This document shows, one piece after another, positions 18,115-27,180 of a stretch of DNA of 64,000 bases (the first letter of the stretch is position 1; each line of letters starts with the position of its first letter). The notes beneath the pieces were generated by a model, which was not told the origin of the DNA, did not search any database, and saw only the letters and a list, made by a program, of their open reading frames with translations. The DNA lies in NCBI GenBank assembly GCA_946405135.1, contig CAMJGD010000001.1:372001-436000 (forward strand), given 5' to 3'. Source of the DNA: an uncultured Clostridiaceae bacterium (lineage in GTDB: Bacteria > Bacillota > Clostridia > Clostridiales > Clostridiaceae). Both the position numbers and the translations under genes were made by a program.

Positions 18115-18819
18115 TTAAGGAGCTGTTATGCTTACAACCTTGTTATATGGATAACTTTTAATTTCGCCATCTTCTTTTTTTACTTTGATATTAACTACTC
18201 CATTTTCAGTAAATACACCTTGTACTAAACCAGAAATGTTTTTCCCATCTGCATTTTTTTCATTTACTTCTACATTTTTTCCTATCATGGATGAAGCATA
18301 TAAAAGAGATGTATTAAAGTTCAAATTATCTAAATCCATATTAGGAGTTTCGTATATACTAGTTACATTGCCTAGTGGAAATTCCATTACTTCCGATTTA
18401 CCATCTTTATTTACTTCAACCCCTAAATATATATCTCCATATCTATTTTCAGCTGCTCTCACTATACCTGCATAAGGTACTCCATTAGCATCCGCAAAAT
18501 TAAGTCCTACTCCCTTTCCTATAAGCGCATGAGCTGAAAGAGAGGAAACTGTAGAATTAAGATTAGTCATCTGCTCCATGCTAGCAAACTGTGCCATTTG
18601 AGTTACATATTGGCTAGAATCCTTAGCATTTGTAGGATCTTGATTAGAAAGTTCTGCAGCAAGTATTTTTAAAAATGCATTTTTATCTAGTTCAGAGCCA
18701 GGTTTTACTATTCTTGTACCTCTATTAGTACTCTTTGTACCTTCAAGTTTTGACTTATTGCTTTGATATATATATGTGCCCTTTTCCGTTTTAGCTGAAT
18801 TGTTTAAAGCTTCCGGCAT
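18115..18819 (-). CDS. flgD: Flagellar hook-assembly scaffold FlgD
   Basis: 234 residues. The N-terminal half carries the FlgD motif LDKNAFLKILAAELSNQDPTNAKDSSQYVTQMAQFASMEQM (seen in pieces of the usual spacing). The C-terminal half is beta-rich (VQGVFTENGVVNIKVKKEDG). FlgD caps the growing hook and is lost from the finished structure. It follows fliK, the hook-length gene, by ten bases. Confidence 0.92.
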   Translation of the reverse strand: MPEALNNSAKTEKGTYIYQSNKSKLEGTKSTNRGTRIVKPGSELDKNAFLKILAAELSNQDPTNAKDSSQYVTQMAQFASMEQMTNLNSTVSSLSAHALIGKGVGLNFADANGVPYAGIVRAAENRYGDIYLGVEVNKDGKSEVMEFPLGNVTSIYETPNMDLDNLNFNTSLLYASSMIGKNVEVNEKNADGKNISGLVQGVFTENGVVNIKVKKEDGEIKSYPYNKVVSITAP

Positions 18820-18829
18820 AATGCACCTC

Positions 18830-20326
18830 CTAAGCTAATATATTTATGTTCCCGTCTAAAGCTGTATCCTCTTCTATAGTATCTTCTTCTATATTTTCTA
18901 TGGAAGAAATCTTATTTGAATCATTATTTTTTCCGCTATAATGTTTTCCTTCAGAAGAACTATTATTAAATTGTGAAAAATCCTTTGATGCTTCTGGCTG
19001 ATAATTAGCAAAAACTTCTTCTATTTTTAATTGAGAATTATTCAAATCACCTTTTAAATTATTAAGATTTGAATTTATAAGGCTGTAGGTATCCTTATTA
19101 TTAGCAGTAATAGAAGCCTTCATTAGTCCAGATTCCATAGTAAGTCTTATAACTAATTGCCCAAGTTCCTTAGGATTTAATTTGACAGTTAATTCTTTTA
19201 TATTATTTATTTCCATGTATTTTACTGACTTTATTATTTCATTTAATATATTTGCCCTATTAACCTCGGGAGCAAAACTAACTCCTTTTACACTCTCCAT
19301 AAGACTATCATTGTTCACTTTAGAGAACTCTGAAAATAGTATAGCTTTAGAAGATATTGAATCCGGCTTTTCTTTTAAAATATCTTTTAATATTTTATCC
19401 TCTTTCCCTAGACTCATATTTAATGAATTCTCTTCAGATTTATTTAAATTATTTATTAAAGTCTTATTTACTGCAAAATTCGGAGCAGATTCTATAAATT
19501 TAGACTTTAAATTTGATTCTCCTCTTCCCTGATTTTCATCATCCTTGTCATCCAAATTTAAGTTATAATTTTCCTTTAAAACAGCTATGAGTTTAGAAAT
19601 ATTGTTATCTTGAGAACTAACGGTATTTTCTTCTACCTTTTGTAATAAATCATTGACAAGATTCTTAACTTCTTCTAATTGCTTAGGATTTAAATCCTCT
19701 AAATCCGACTTATCCATTAAAGTCTGAATAAGTTTTTCTATAGATTCTTCAGGTATAACTTTTCCATCAGCATCAAAACCAGCATTTTTATCATAGATAT
19801 CACCTAGAGATGTATTTGATATCAATTCATTAAGCTGAAAATTTTTTAAATTCATATCTATTTCATTTAAACCCTCTGAATTCATTTCAGAAAAATCTTC
19901 ATTATTAAATTGTAGAGCTTTATTTTCTGGATAAAGTAGATTAGCTATTATTTTTTGGATAGCCTCATATATGTTTTTAGAAGAACTATCACTATCCTCT
20001 AAAGGTTCTGATATTTTATATCTATCTCCTAAACCCTTTATCTTATCTTTAGAATAATCATTTTTTACATCTATTTTATCATGAGAGTCTTTTACTAAAT
20101 CATTTGCTGCCTTATTACTTTTAGCTGCCCCTTCTTCCTGCTTTATTACAGTTCTATCTTCTCTTAAATCCCTTGAATATTTATTTGAAACTTCTCTAGA
20201 ACATTTGTCCAAGGACTCTTTAAATTTTAAATCTAATTTAAAGTTTTTTGAAGAAGAAGTGATTTCTTTGCTAGCAGAATTAATATCAGATATTTCAGCA
20301 CCAACATTTACTGAACTTACATTCAT
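18830..20326 (-). CDS. fliK: Flagellar hook-length control protein FliK
   Basis: About 498 residues: a long, poorly conserved Ser/Asn/Lys-rich N-terminal ruler part, and a C-terminal Flg_hook domain (about 385-470) with ELTVKLNPKELGQLVIRLTM and LNNLKGDLNNSQLKIEEV. It measures hook length during export and signals FlhB to switch substrates. The start is ATG at 20326 with AAAGGAGGTGAG in front; an upstream TTG at 20344 overlaps this site. The call rests on the C-terminal domain plus position between fliJ and flgD. Confidence 0.88.
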   Translation of the reverse strand: MNVSSVNVGAEISDINSASKEITSSSKNFKLDLKFKESLDKCSREVSNKYSRDLREDRTVIKQEEGAAKSNKAANDLVKDSHDKIDVKNDYSKDKIKGLGDRYKISEPLEDSDSSSKNIYEAIQKIIANLLYPENKALQFNNEDFSEMNSEGLNEIDMNLKNFQLNELISNTSLGDIYDKNAGFDADGKVIPEESIEKLIQTLMDKSDLEDLNPKQLEEVKNLVNDLLQKVEENTVSSQDNNISKLIAVLKENYNLNLDDKDDENQGRGESNLKSKFIESAPNFAVNKTLINNLNKSEENSLNMSLGKEDKILKDILKEKPDSISSKAILFSEFSKVNNDSLMESVKGVSFAPEVNRANILNEIIKSVKYMEINNIKELTVKLNPKELGQLVIRLTMESGLMKASITANNKDTYSLINSNLNNLKGDLNNSQLKIEEVFANYQPEASKDFSQFNNSSSEGKHYSGKNNDSNKISSIENIEEDTIEEDTALDGNINILA

Positions 20327-20330
20327 TTTC

Positions 20331-20768
20331 TCACCTCCTTTCAAGTTTTCTTATGTATCCATATAAAGCAAATTCATCATTAGCAGTTTGCTCAATATGA
20401 TTTTGAAACTTTATAAACTCATCCTTTTTTTTAGCTTTTAAAATTTCTACAGTTTTTCTTTCAATCTGTTTTTGTTTTAAATCTTCTCTTTTTTCTTCCA
20501 ATACTATACTTTTTTCATCTAAAACTTTAGAAGTTTCATTTATACTTATATTAAGAGCATTTAAATAATTCTTTTTTATCTTTTGCTCTATAATAGTTTC
20601 TTTTTTATCAATTACATTGTATTTATTATAATTATTTACCATAGCATCTAACTTGTTTTCTATCATGTTTTTTTCATTTTGAGCTTCTTTAAAAATTCTT
20701 TTGCTTTCTTCTTCCTTTTCCGTTCTAATATCTAGTAACTTTTGAAGTTTAAAATTAAAAGCTGCCAT
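20331..20768 (-). CDS. fliJ: Flagellar export protein FliJ
   Basis: 145 residues, almost entirely charged coiled coil, starting MAAFNFKLQKLLDIRTEKEEE, which is the usual FliJ opening. FliJ is the stalk that couples the FliI ATPase ring to the FlhA gate. It lies immediately after fliI and before fliK as in other flagellar operons. Confidence 0.88.
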   Translation of the reverse strand: MAAFNFKLQKLLDIRTEKEEESKRIFKEAQNEKNMIENKLDAMVNNYNKYNVIDKKETIIEQKIKKNYLNALNISINETSKVLDEKSIVLEEKREDLKQKQIERKTVEILKAKKKDEFIKFQNHIEQTANDEFALYGYIRKLERR

Positions 20769-20797
20769 TAGAAAGACTCCTCTCTTAAGAGATTGAT

Positions 20798-22105
20798 TTA
20801 ACTAAACATACGTACAAGTCTTATTACACTTTCATTAAATTCTGTGTGCTCATTTATACCCTGTTTTAAATAATTATTTAAAATCTCATTAAACTGAATA
20901 GCCAAATCCACTTTTTTATTGCTTCCTTTAACATAAGCACCTATATTTATAAGATCTTCAGAGTCTTTATAGGTAGCAAGTAAGTCTCTAGCAAAAGAAC
21001 TCGTTTTTTTGTGTTCTTCTTCTGCTATCTCCGGCATAAGCCTGCTCACACTATTTAGTATATCTATAGCAGGATAATGGTTTTTATGAGCTAAGGATCT
21101 AGAAAGCACTATATGACCATCCAATATACTTCTTACCGCATCTGCTATAGGTTCATTAAAATCATCACCATCTACTAACACTGTATAGAAAGCTGTGATT
21201 GAACCTCTATCTGACATACCTGACCTTTCCATAAGCCTTGGAAGCATAGCAAACACTGAGGGAGTATATCCTTTAGTAGCTGGAGGTTCTCCTATAGCTA
21301 GTCCCACTTCCCTTTGAGCCATAGCAAATCTAGTTACAGAATCCATCATAAGTATTACTTTCTTACCCTGATCTCTAAAATATTCCGCTATGGCTGTGGC
21401 AGTAAATGCACCTTTTAATCTTATAAGTGCCGGCTTATCCGAAGTGGCACATACAATAATGGATTTCTTAAGTCCTTCTTCTCCTAAGTCTTTTTCTATA
21501 AAATCTAAAACTTCTCTTCCTCTTTCTCCTATCAGAGCAATAACATTTACATCAGCTTCTGCATATTTTGCTATCATTCCTAGAGTGGTACTTTTACCTA
21601 CACCACTACCTGCAAATATACCTACCCTTTGTCCTTCCCCACAGGTTAGAAATCCATCTATGGCTCTTATACCTGTAGGAAGTACGCTTTTTATTCTTCT
21701 TCTTTTTAACGGGTCTGGTGGTTCTCTATCTAAAGGATAATAATCTCCACCTTTTATCTCTTCATTATTTAAAGGATTACCAAGGCCATCTAATACTTTT
21801 CCAAAAAGGTTGTTACTACATCTAACACTTAAAGGTTTTCCTTCCGGTACTACTCTGCAACCTGGCGAAATACCAATAAGCTCTCCTAAAGGCATAAGTA
21901 TAACATCATCTTCTCTAAATCCTACTACTTCACAGGATATAGACTTATTCTTTTCATTATATATAGTACAAAGCTCTCCTACAAAGGCTTTGATTCCTTC
22001 TACTTCTATAGTAAGACCTATTACTTTTTTTACCTTACCTTCACAGTAGATTACTTTAGATTCATTTACCTTTTGAATCAAGCTGTTAAAGTCCAAATCT
22101 AACAT
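20798..22105 (-). CDS. fliI: Flagellum-specific export ATPase FliI
   Basis: About 435 residues, F1-beta-like. The Walker A motif GSGVGKST is at about 166-173, followed by LIGERGREVLDFI, the Walker B region KKVILMMDSVTRFAMAQREVGLAIGEPPATKGY, and a C-terminal helical domain. It powers release of export substrates from chaperones. ATG at 22105 is chosen because CAGGAGG lies just upstream; the ATG at 22123 precedes and overlaps that site. Confidence 0.95.
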   Translation of the reverse strand: MLDLDFNSLIQKVNESKVIYCEGKVKKVIGLTIEVEGIKAFVGELCTIYNEKNKSISCEVVGFREDDVILMPLGELIGISPGCRVVPEGKPLSVRCSNNLFGKVLDGLGNPLNNEEIKGGDYYPLDREPPDPLKRRRIKSVLPTGIRAIDGFLTCGEGQRVGIFAGSGVGKSTTLGMIAKYAEADVNVIALIGERGREVLDFIEKDLGEEGLKKSIIVCATSDKPALIRLKGAFTATAIAEYFRDQGKKVILMMDSVTRFAMAQREVGLAIGEPPATKGYTPSVFAMLPRLMERSGMSDRGSITAFYTVLVDGDDFNEPIADAVRSILDGHIVLSRSLAHKNHYPAIDILNSVSRLMPEIAEEEHKKTSSFARDLLATYKDSEDLINIGAYVKGSNKKVDLAIQFNEILNNYLKQGINEHTEFNESVIRLVRMFS

Positions 22106-22130
22106 TTTTTCCTCCTGCTTCATAGATGAT

Positions 22131-22883
22131 TTAAAAAATTTCTCTTTTTATATTCTCTAATCCTATATCTATACTTACAATAACTTTTCCATTATCCTTT
22201 TCTATGATGGCACTGCCTTCTTCTAAAGTATTATCAGAAACTACAAATATATCTGATTGTAGAGCTAAATTGGCTCTCCACTCTTCAATGCTTTCTTTTA
22301 TATGACCTACATGATTTTCATGACATTTTATAATATAGGTTTTACTTTCTCTTTGTTCCTTTATAACATTATATATCATGCTATCTATACCTTGTTCTTT
22401 TTCCACTTCTCTTTGCAATATCTTTTCAGCTATAGTAAAAACTAATTTTAAAACATCCTGCTTTTTTTCTTCTAAATACTTTTCATATTCTTCTTTAGCA
22501 TTGAGAAGCATTACACTAGCCTCAGCATTTGCATGTTCTATTAATTGAGAAGCTTCATTTTTAGCTTTTTCTATATTTTGTTCATAAGCATCCTTATAAC
22601 CTTGTTCATGTCCAAGACTATAACCCTTTTCATAAGCTTCTTTCTCTATATTTTGAGCTTCCTCTATAGCTTTAGAAATTAGAATTTCTCTCTGCCTTCT
22701 AGCATTATCTATTATGGATTGCCCTATATTTTCATAGCTTTCAGATATGTTACTTATACCTTCGCTATTTGTATTTTCACTGAGGTCTTCCTTTATTACA
22801 GGCACCTCAAAGCTTGTATCAATAACCTTTGTATTTTCACTTAATACATTATACTTTTTTATAACATTATACGATGATGGCAT
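22131..22883 (-). CDS. fliH: Flagellar assembly protein FliH
   Basis: About 250 residues, with a long central coiled coil containing EKGYSLGHEQGYKDAYEQ and a C-terminal FliH/V-ATPase-E-like domain (IKCHENHVGHIKESIEEWR...VVSDNTLEEGSAIIE). FliH regulates FliI and links it to the C ring. ATG at 22883 has GAGGTG six bases upstream and overlaps fliG by 17 bases; GTG at 22892 is an alternative. Confidence 0.9.
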   Translation of the reverse strand: MPSSYNVIKKYNVLSENTKVIDTSFEVPVIKEDLSENTNSEGISNISESYENIGQSIIDNARRQREILISKAIEEAQNIEKEAYEKGYSLGHEQGYKDAYEQNIEKAKNEASQLIEHANAEASVMLLNAKEEYEKYLEEKKQDVLKLVFTIAEKILQREVEKEQGIDSMIYNVIKEQRESKTYIIKCHENHVGHIKESIEEWRANLALQSDIFVVSDNTLEEGSAIIEKDNGKVIVSIDIGLENIKREIF

Positions 22884-23880
22884 CTTCTCCACCTCTTGCT
22901 ATAACTATTTCTCCAGCTTCATCTAACCTTCTTATAACACCCACAATCTTTTGTTGAGCCTTTTCAACATCCATAAGTCTTACAGGTCCTAAGAATTCCA
23001 TATCCTCTTTTAAAGAAGCAGCAGCTCTCTTAGATTGATTTCTAAATATAGCATTGGCAACCTCTTCTGAACATCCCTTTAAAGCAAGAGCCAAATCTTT
23101 TACTTCTACTTCTCTTAGTATTCTCTGTATAGATACATCGTCCAAAGTAATGATATCCTCGAATACGAACATAGACTCTTTTACCTTTTCTGCAAGTTCT
23201 GGATCTTCTCTTTCTAGTCCCTCTGTAATATTCTTTTCTGTAGTTCTATCTACTTGATTTATTATTTCAACTAAGGTTTCTACGCCGCCTATAACTGTCA
23301 TATCTGATCTAACCACAGATGAAAGCTTACTATCTAATACCTTTTCGATTTCTTTTATTACCATAGGTGAAGTATTACTCATAGTTGCTATTCTATAGGC
23401 AACTTCACTTTGTATCTCTTCTGGCAGTGAAGATAGTATTTGACCAGATTTATCAGATTGCAAATAACACAATATAAGAGCTATAGTTTGAGGATGCTCA
23501 TTTGATATTACATTCATAAGCTGATGAGCATCTGCCTTTCGTGCTATAGCAAAAGGTCTGTACTGTTGTGTTGCTTCTGTTACCTTATCTAGTATTTCTT
23601 TTGCTCTTTGATTACCCAAAGCTTTACCCAAAAGAGTCCTAGCATATTCTATTCCACCCTCTAAAATATAATCTCTAGCTTTATTTATCTCTATAAATTC
23701 CTGGAGTATATCCTGCCTTTGTTCTTGTTTAACTGCCGTTATGTTTGCTATCTCATAAGTAATTTTTTGTATTTCTGTTTCAGGTAATCGCTTTATTATA
23801 CCCGCAGACGCTTCAGGACCAAGGGTTATGAATAGTATGGCAGCTTTCTGTACTCCTGTTAATTTATTATCTTTTGCCAT
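22867..23880 (-). CDS. fliG: Flagellar motor switch protein FliG
   Basis: 337 residues with the three FliG domains: N-terminal (LTGVQKAAILFITLGPEASAGI), middle (NEHPQTIALILCYL) and C-terminal torque domain (FEDIITLDDVSIQRILREVEVKDLALALKG). It sits on the MS ring and interacts with MotA. fliM and fliN, its C-ring partners, are not encoded in this window. Confidence 0.95.
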   Translation of the reverse strand: MAKDNKLTGVQKAAILFITLGPEASAGIIKRLPETEIQKITYEIANITAVKQEQRQDILQEFIEINKARDYILEGGIEYARTLLGKALGNQRAKEILDKVTEATQQYRPFAIARKADAHQLMNVISNEHPQTIALILCYLQSDKSGQILSSLPEEIQSEVAYRIATMSNTSPMVIKEIEKVLDSKLSSVVRSDMTVIGGVETLVEIINQVDRTTEKNITEGLEREDPELAEKVKESMFVFEDIITLDDVSIQRILREVEVKDLALALKGCSEEVANAIFRNQSKRAAASLKEDMEFLGPVRLMDVEKAQQKIVGVIRRLDEAGEIVIARGGEDAIIV

Positions 23881-23886
23881 ATATTA

Positions 23887-25449
23887 TCACCTCTCATCCT
23901 CAGTCAACCAAGATTTTATTATTTCTGCAACCTGATCTGGTTTTTCTGTAGCATATTTCTTTATTTCTTTTTCTACATGGGCTTTCTCATCATTTACCTC
24001 AAATTCTATAGGATCAAACTCTACCTTTTCTTTAGGTAACACTTCATCACCAATTACTACATCTAATCCTTCAAAAGCATCTTCTTCTTTAGGCTTTCTC
24101 TTTTTCCTAAATATTAATGCTATTACTATAAGTGACATTAATGCACCTGCACCTAAAGCTATATTTTTATAAAGTTTCATCTTCTTTTCTTGTTCTTGCT
24201 GCTTTTGCATATCTTCCAATTCTTTTTTAGCTGAATCCTTTGCCGCAGGATCAAAAGGCATTCCCACCACACTAATTTGATCTCCTCTGTCCTGTTTATA
24301 ACCAACCGCATTAGCTACAGCATTTTTTATGTTTTCTTCAGTTGCAGCATCTAAATTTCCATCCACTATAACTGAAGCTGTTATCCTTTTAACTTCACCT
24401 GGTGCACTTATGGTTTTAGTTTCAGTTCTGCCCACTTCATAATTTACCTTATTGTCTTCCTTAGAACTTGTAGCATTTCCATTATTATTTGCCGGTGTGG
24501 TATTATTCATATTATTGTCCACTGGACTTTGTGTAAGTCTGTCTCCCCCTGTGTTATTTGTTTCACGAGAAGAAGATTCACTAATAGGAACCTTATTAGG
24601 ATCAACTACCAGTTTAGTCTGCTGCTTTGAATCAAAATCTAAATCTGAATTTACTTTAACCTTAACTCTTCCAGCTCCAATAACAGGTTCAAGCATATCC
24701 ATAAGAGCACTTTCAAGTTTTCTTTCCCATTGAACCTGAATATTTTTCTGACTTTCTACAGAAGTAGAAGAAGAAAAACTCTTGTCATTAAATATATCCC
24801 TAGACAATAAATTCATATTATTATCTATTACTTCAACATTTTCTTTTGGTATATTCTGTGTTGCCCCTGATACTAAAGAAACTATAGCCTTAACTTGCTC
24901 TATATCAAGCTTTTCTCCAGACTTAAGCTGAACATATACTGCCGCTTTTCCTAGTTTAGCATCTCTTACAAATACAGAATCCTGAGAAGGTGTCAAATGC
25001 ACTCTTGCATTTTGTATTTGCGGGAAACTTTTAATAGTTTTCTCAATTTCTCCTTGAAGCATTCTCTGCTTTTTTACATTAAACTCTTCATCTGTCATTC
25101 CAAAGGAATTTCCCTGATCTAAAAGTTCATACCCCTTACTACCATTAGTCATATTTGTAGCTAATTCTAATCTAAGTTCATCCACCTGTTCTTTAGGTAC
25201 ATAAATTGTATTTCCTTTAACTTGCATCTGCACCTTCTTTTCTTTCAATTTATCTGTAACAATCTTTGCATCATTAGGATCAAGATTAGAAAAAAGCACA
25301 CTATACTTATTTGATTTAGTATAAAAACCTAAAAATACAATTGCTACAATTATAAGAATTGCAGATACAGCCAAAGCTATTTTAGTACTCTTTTTTTTAC
25401 TTTTAAATTTTTCTACCAAATTTTTAAAGCTTTCTGACAGCTTACCCAT
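23887..25449 (-). CDS. fliF: Flagellar MS-ring protein FliF
   Basis: About 520 residues: two membrane helices (near residues 24-44 and 430-450), the periplasmic-type secretory domains between them (YSVLFSNLDPNDAKIVTDKL; QKQRMLQGEIEKTIKSFPQI split by family-typical loops), and a charged C-terminal tail ending EIIKSWLTEDER that binds FliG. It is the first ring to assemble. ATG at 25449 has TGAGGAG eight bases upstream; GTG at 25458 directly abuts that site and is less likely. Confidence 0.95.
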   Translation of the reverse strand: MGKLSESFKNLVEKFKSKKKSTKIALAVSAILIIVAIVFLGFYTKSNKYSVLFSNLDPNDAKIVTDKLKEKKVQMQVKGNTIYVPKEQVDELRLELATNMTNGSKGYELLDQGNSFGMTDEEFNVKKQRMLQGEIEKTIKSFPQIQNARVHLTPSQDSVFVRDAKLGKAAVYVQLKSGEKLDIEQVKAIVSLVSGATQNIPKENVEVIDNNMNLLSRDIFNDKSFSSSTSVESQKNIQVQWERKLESALMDMLEPVIGAGRVKVKVNSDLDFDSKQQTKLVVDPNKVPISESSSRETNNTGGDRLTQSPVDNNMNNTTPANNNGNATSSKEDNKVNYEVGRTETKTISAPGEVKRITASVIVDGNLDAATEENIKNAVANAVGYKQDRGDQISVVGMPFDPAAKDSAKKELEDMQKQQEQEKKMKLYKNIALGAGALMSLIVIALIFRKKRKPKEEDAFEGLDVVIGDEVLPKEKVEFDPIEFEVNDEKAHVEKEIKKYATEKPDQVAEIIKSWLTEDER

Positions 25450-25467
25450 TCCTAGCACTCCTCACTA

Positions 25468-25788
25468 CTATAACTGCATTCTACTTAACTCCTGATATGC
25501 TTCTACTATTTTATTTCTAACTTGAACCGCCATCTGTAAAGAAAGCTTGGCTTCTTCCTCTGCTAACATAACATCATGTATTTCTAAATCATCACCCTTT
25601 ATAAATCTTTTAGCCATATCGTCTGAATATAATTGTTGATCATTTACTTTGTCTAAATTTTCTTTAAGCAAATCCATAAAACCGCTTTGTGATCCTGTCA
25701 CATTTGGTTTATCATCTTTTAAGGCTTGGTTTTTTACAGTTATACTATCAAATATTTTACTATCTGGCACAAATTCATTCACTCTCAT
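25468..25788 (-). CDS. fliE: Flagellar hook-basal body protein FliE
   Basis: 106 residues with the family pattern SGFMDLLKENLDKVNDQQLYSDDMAKRF and DVMLAEEEAKLSLQMAVQVRNKIVEAYQELSRMQL in its normal place at the C-terminus. FliE connects the MS ring to the rod. It lies between flgC and fliF, the common order. Confidence 0.93.
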   Translation of the reverse strand: MRVNEFVPDSKIFDSITVKNQALKDDKPNVTGSQSGFMDLLKENLDKVNDQQLYSDDMAKRFIKGDDLEIHDVMLAEEEAKLSLQMAVQVRNKIVEAYQELSRMQL

Positions 25789-25801
25789 TTATTTTCTTCT
25801 C

Positions 25802-26233
25802 CTATCTACCTATTTCTAATGCTTTAGAAAACATGCTTTTCATAGCATTTAATGTATCAACATTAGCTTCATAAGTTCTTGCAGCTGCCATAGCATCTGC
25901 CATTTCATTCAATATATTAACATTAGGCATAGTAACATATCCTTCCGCATCTGCATCTGGATGGGATGGCTCATATACCCTTCTAAAAGGAGATTTGTCT
26001 GTCTCTATAGCCACCGCTTTAACTCCTAATAGATTATTTCCATTTTTATTAGACAAATTATCTATTTCTTTATCTAAATTTTCCTGAAACACTGCCACCT
26101 TTCTTACATAAGGTCCTCCATTTTCTCCTCTTGTAGTCCTAAAATTAACCATATTTGATGAAATGGTATCCATTCTTAATCTTTCAGCAGAAAGTCCACT
26201 AGCACATATTCTCATACTTCTAAAAGCATTCAT
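25802..26233 (-). CDS. flgC: Flagellar basal-body rod protein FlgC
   Basis: 143 residues. The N-terminal rod motif is [22 protein letters not shown]. The C-terminal motif is [28 protein letters not shown]. It forms part of the proximal rod. It follows flgB by six bases. Confidence 0.93.
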   Translation of the reverse strand: MNAFRSMRICASGLSAERLRMDTISSNMVNFRTTRGENGGPYVRKVAVFQENLDKEIDNLSNKNGNNLLGVKAVAIETDKSPFRRVYEPSHPDADAEGYVTMPNVNILNEMADAMAAARTYEANVDTLNAMKSMFSKALEIGR

Positions 26234-26239
26234 TATAAA

Positions 26240-26647
26240 TTACCTCCCTCCACCTGTTATTACATATCTAGCTGATGTTATTCTACTGTTGGCTTGACTA
26301 ACAAGCGCATTATACATAAGGGTATTAGCAGCCTGATTTACCTTTTCATTATCTAAATCTACATTGTTACCATCTTCTCGCATGCTTGAAGATGTATCCT
26401 GTTTTACACTTATTTCGCCAAATTCTGGCTCATCTTTTAAATGCTTTTCATTAGTAGTTTTCATTTTAAAATTATCCACTTCATCATTAAGGGTCTCTTC
26501 AAAAGAAACATTAAACCTCTTATAATCTTTAGTATTGAAGTTAGCTATATTATTAGCAATTACTTTACCTCTTACTGTAGATGCATCTAATCCTTGCTTA
26601 ATAAGCTGATAGGTAAATCTATCTTCCGGTATATTTCCTATTTTCAT
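26240..26647 (-). CDS. flgB: Flagellar basal-body rod protein FlgB
   Basis: 135 residues with the rod motif GKVIANNIANFNTKDYKRFNVSFEETL and a C-terminal EKVNQAANTLMYNALVSQAN. It is the first gene of the long flagellar operon that runs to 3124. A GGAGGAGTG ribosome site precedes the ATG. The 5' leader is long and AT-rich. Confidence 0.93.
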   Translation of the reverse strand: MKIGNIPEDRFTYQLIKQGLDASTVRGKVIANNIANFNTKDYKRFNVSFEETLNDEVDNFKMKTTNEKHLKDEPEFGEISVKQDTSSSMREDGNNVDLDNEKVNQAANTLMYNALVSQANSRITSARYVITGGGR

Positions 26648-27063
26648 TCAATTCACTCCTCCTTTTTCTTCATATATCTTGTTATATTTTCATTAAATTA
26701 TCCATTTCGTTATTGTTTTATTTTTATTTTTTTATTTAATTATATATATTATAATAATAATTAAAGAAATATTAAATATATATTTACAAAAATTTTACCC
26801 TAATTCATTAAATTAGACACGACTGTAAATAATTTATTATAATATGAAGTTTATTCCATACAGCTATTATTATACGATAGTATTTCCAATTTTTCTACCC
26901 ATTTCTTAAAAAATTATGTTTTTTAATAGCGTATTTTGTATTTCACCTGGTATAATATACTTTATAGAAGAAATAGTCAGAATATTCTTTCTTTTATTAG
27001 CTTCAATATTTTGAATAATTTGAATACAATCTTTTAAAAATTAGGTTTAATAATATAAATATC
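26648..27063 (-). other. Gene-free AT-rich leader and promoter region of the flagellar operon
   Basis: About 415 bases, very AT-rich, with no credible gene in any frame. It carries a candidate sigma A promoter (26869-26897) about 215 bases upstream of flgB, and a small inverted repeat CTAATT-N5-AATTAG (26800-26816) in the leader, which could be an operator or hairpin. I looked for a GEMM-type c-di-GMP riboswitch, known upstream of flgB in C. difficile, and did not see its conserved core. Confidence 0.6.
26869..26897 (-). promoter_or_regulatory. Candidate sigma A promoter of the flgB operon
   Basis: On the minus strand TAGAAA (26897-26892) and a perfect TATAAT (26874-26869) are separated by exactly 17 bases. 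The -35 box matches four of six consensus bases. No better pair was seen between the flagellin-like gene and flgB. Confidence 0.45.
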
Positions 27064-27110
27064 AAAAAAACACTAGCAAATTTACTTACAATAAATTTGC
27101 TAGTGTTTTT
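27064..27110. terminator. Strong bidirectional terminator below the second flagellin gene
   Basis: A near-perfect palindrome: AAAAAACACTAGCAAATTTA (27065-27084) pairs with TAAATTTGCTAGTGTTTTT (27092-27110) around a seven-base loop. It gives a T tract on both strands. On the minus strand it ends the transcript of the flagellin gene at 27181-28038 and insulates the flgB operon. Confidence 0.85.
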
Positions 27111-27180
27111 AATTTAAAACTTTAGTAAAGAAATATGTTTTAGACCAATTTCCAATAAACAATATTAAAATTATAATTAC

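Noticed and set aside
26869..26880. TACGATAG on the plus strand resembling a sigma D -10 element
   Set aside because: No TAAA at 14-16 bases upstream and no gene downstream on that strand; it is the reverse of the candidate flgB -10 region.
26648..27063. Possible c-di-GMP riboswitch (GEMM) before flgB
   Set aside because: The conserved CACGCACAGGG-type core and GNRA tetraloop-receptor elements are not visible on the minus strand.
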